This document shows, piece by piece, positions 63,096 through 64,000 of a stretch of 64,000 bases of DNA. Below the pieces are notes generated by a model. That model was not told the DNA's origin and made no database searches. It saw only the letters and a program-made list of their open reading frames with translations. The position numbers and the translations under genes were made by a program. Numbering within the stretch: the stretch's first letter is position 1; each line of letters opens with the position of its first letter. The stretch is from Streptomyces sp. PsTaAH-137 (GTDB taxonomy: Bacteria; Actinomycetota; Actinomycetes; Streptomycetales; Streptomycetaceae): assembly GCF_003259365.1 (NCBI RefSeq), contig NZ_QLLY01000001.1:620001-684000 (forward strand). Reading direction: 5' to 3'.

Positions 63096-63892
63096 ACCCT
63101 TCTTCCTCCTCCGCCCCTCCGGCGACCTACCTGCGCTACGTGGCGCTCGGCGACAGCCAGACCGAGGGCGTCGGCGACGGCGACGACACCACCGGGCTGC
63201 GCGGCTGCGCCGACCGCCTCGCCGAACGGCTCGCGGAGCTGGACTCCGGGACGCGGTACGCGAATCTCGCGGTGCGCGGCCGCCTCGCCGGGCAGGTCCG
63301 CGCAGAGCAGCTCCAGCCCGCGCTCGCCCTGCGCCCCGACCTGGCGACGGTCGTGGCCGGGGTCAACGACCTGATGCGGCCGTCCTTCGACGCCGACGAG
63401 ACGGCCGGCCACCTGGAGGCCATGTTCGCCGCGCTGACGGAGGCGGGCGCCAAGGTGGCCACGGTGACCTTCCCCGACGTCGGCAGGATGATCCCGGTGG
63501 CCCGCCCGCTGGGCGGCCGGATCACCGCGCTCAACGCCCGGATCCGGGTCGCCGCCGAACGCCACGACGTCGCCGTCGCGGAGACCGCGCACGCGCCGGT
63601 CTTCATCGACCCGCGGCTGTGGGCTGCCGACCGGCTGCACGCGAGCCCGCTCGGCCACGCCCGGATCGCGGCCGCGGTCGCCGACGCCCTCCACCTGCCC
63701 GGCAGCGACGACTCCTGGACCCGGCCGCTGCCCCCGCAGCCGGCCGCGGCCCGCGCGGCGGCGGCCGAACTGCGCTGGCTCGCCTCGTACCTGGGGCCGT
63801 GGCTCGGCCGGCGGCTGCGCGGCAGGTCCTCCGGCGACGGGCGCGCCGCCCGCCGCCCGCAGCTGCTACCCGTCAGCCCCGCGGAAGCGTGA
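63092..63892 (+). CDS. GDSL/SGNH-family hydrolase
   Basis: A 266-residue esterase-type hydrolase without an obvious signal peptide. Block I is GDSQTEGVG, block III AGVNDLM and the catalytic D-x2-H is [17 protein letters not shown]. SGNH enzymes cleave esters or acetyl groups. It is coupled to the PadR gene by ATGA and its last 20 nt overlap the convergent gene at the right edge. The ~45-residue basic C-terminal tail is not part of the catalytic domain. Confidence 0.85.
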   Translation: MNPSSSSAPPATYLRYVALGDSQTEGVGDGDDTTGLRGCADRLAERLAELDSGTRYANLAVRGRLAGQVRAEQLQPALALRPDLATVVAGVNDLMRPSFDADETAGHLEAMFAALTEAGAKVATVTFPDVGRMIPVARPLGGRITALNARIRVAAERHDVAVAETAHAPVFIDPRLWAADRLHASPLGHARIAAAVADALHLPGSDDSWTRPLPPQPAAARAAAAELRWLASYLGPWLGRRLRGRSSGDGRAARRPQLLPVSPAEA

Positions 63893-64000
63893 CCAGGGAC
63901 TCCGGCGTCAGATCCGCGAGCGTCGGGTAGCCGTCGACGGCCATCGTCAGATCGGCCTCGGCGAGCAGTGAGCGCAGCACGTGCACGATGCCGTCCTCGC
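63873..64000 (-). CDS. Alpha-hydroxy-acid (lactate) oxidase family protein, C-terminal fragment
   Basis: Only the last ~41 residues are in the window, reading [36 protein letters not shown]. This matches the C terminus of FMN-dependent alpha-hydroxy-acid dehydrogenases, lactate 2-monooxygenase being the most similar kind. The rest of the gene lies beyond the right edge. The stop codon overlaps the 3-prime end of the GDSL gene. The family call rests on this short segment. Confidence 0.65.
   Translation of the reverse strand, partial: EDGIVHVLRSLLAEADLTMAVDGYPTLADLTPESLVTLPRG

Noticed and set aside
63873..64000. Lactate-oxidase fragment linked to lactate made by the fucose operon
   Set aside because: The two are nearly 60 kb apart with many unrelated genes between them, so no functional link can be claimed.

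Overview
The window is high-G+C (roughly 70 percent or more by eye) actinobacterial chromosome, almost certainly Streptomyces. The signs are frequent GTG starts, ATGA and GTGA start/stop overlaps, strong G/C third-position bias, and families typical of the genus: a DUF6777-type lipoprotein, a SCO0930-type lipoprotein, an RmdA-like c-di-GMP enzyme, a class F sortase and an egtABCD operon. I saw no rRNA, tRNA, CRISPR array, transposase or phage gene, and noticed no in-frame TTA codon. It reads as ordinary, stably organised chromosome rather than a mobile island.

Layout. 1-4191: five translationally coupled genes for non-phosphorylative L-fucose (or a similar 6-deoxysugar) catabolism, cut by the left edge. 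4152-9962: lipase-maturation-factor-like membrane protein, Ser/Thr/Pro-rich lipoprotein, multidomain SpoIIE phosphatase, Fpg/Nei glycosylase. 9966-15851: anti-sigma factor, a LytT/LytS two-component system wrapped around an ActP-like symporter, a hypothetical protein and an ECF sigma factor. 15959-17971: APC permease and universal stress protein. 18103-22693: polysaccharide deacetylase, class F sortase, two paralogous secreted membrane-anchored proteins facing each other across a large terminator, a DUF4239 membrane protein and a Pro/Thr-rich secreted protein. 22897-27867: SCO0930-like lipoprotein, SAM methyltransferase and RmdA in a coupled pair, VOC protein. 27868-28292: hairpin and repeat array. 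28293-32718: LysR regulator divergent from sdhCAB. 32845-41371: acyl-CoA ligase, short UvrA-like protein, phosphodiester glycosidase, esterase, LLM flavoprotein, HAD phosphatase, dodecin. 41542-47310: solitary sugar-binding lipoprotein and egtABCD (ergothioneine). 47546-51134: bacterial PARG, PemK/MazF-like protein, GH18 enzyme, LacI regulator. 51161-54354: thioredoxin, mercuric-reductase-like flavoprotein, SRPBCC and AIM24 proteins. 54635-58022: ArsR-MFS operon, 23S/16S rRNA methyltransferase, TPR protein. 58086-64000: PucR-like regulator divergent from a secreted lipase, N-formylglutamate amidohydrolase with an overlapping flavoprotein, an NTF2-like protein, PadR-GDSL pair, and the 3-prime end of a lactate-oxidase-family gene.

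How the genes work together. The clearest units are the fucose operon, the carboxylate-transport/LytTR system, the surface-protein/sortase group, the methyltransferase-RmdA pair, the type-B succinate dehydrogenase and ergothioneine synthesis. Many genes lack a ribosome binding site and instead show a -10-like TAnnnT or CAnnnT hexamer 6-9 nt upstream of the start codon, which suggests leaderless transcripts. Several convergent pairs overlap at their 3-prime ends. All functional statements are inferred from sequence motifs and family knowledge; no search was run.
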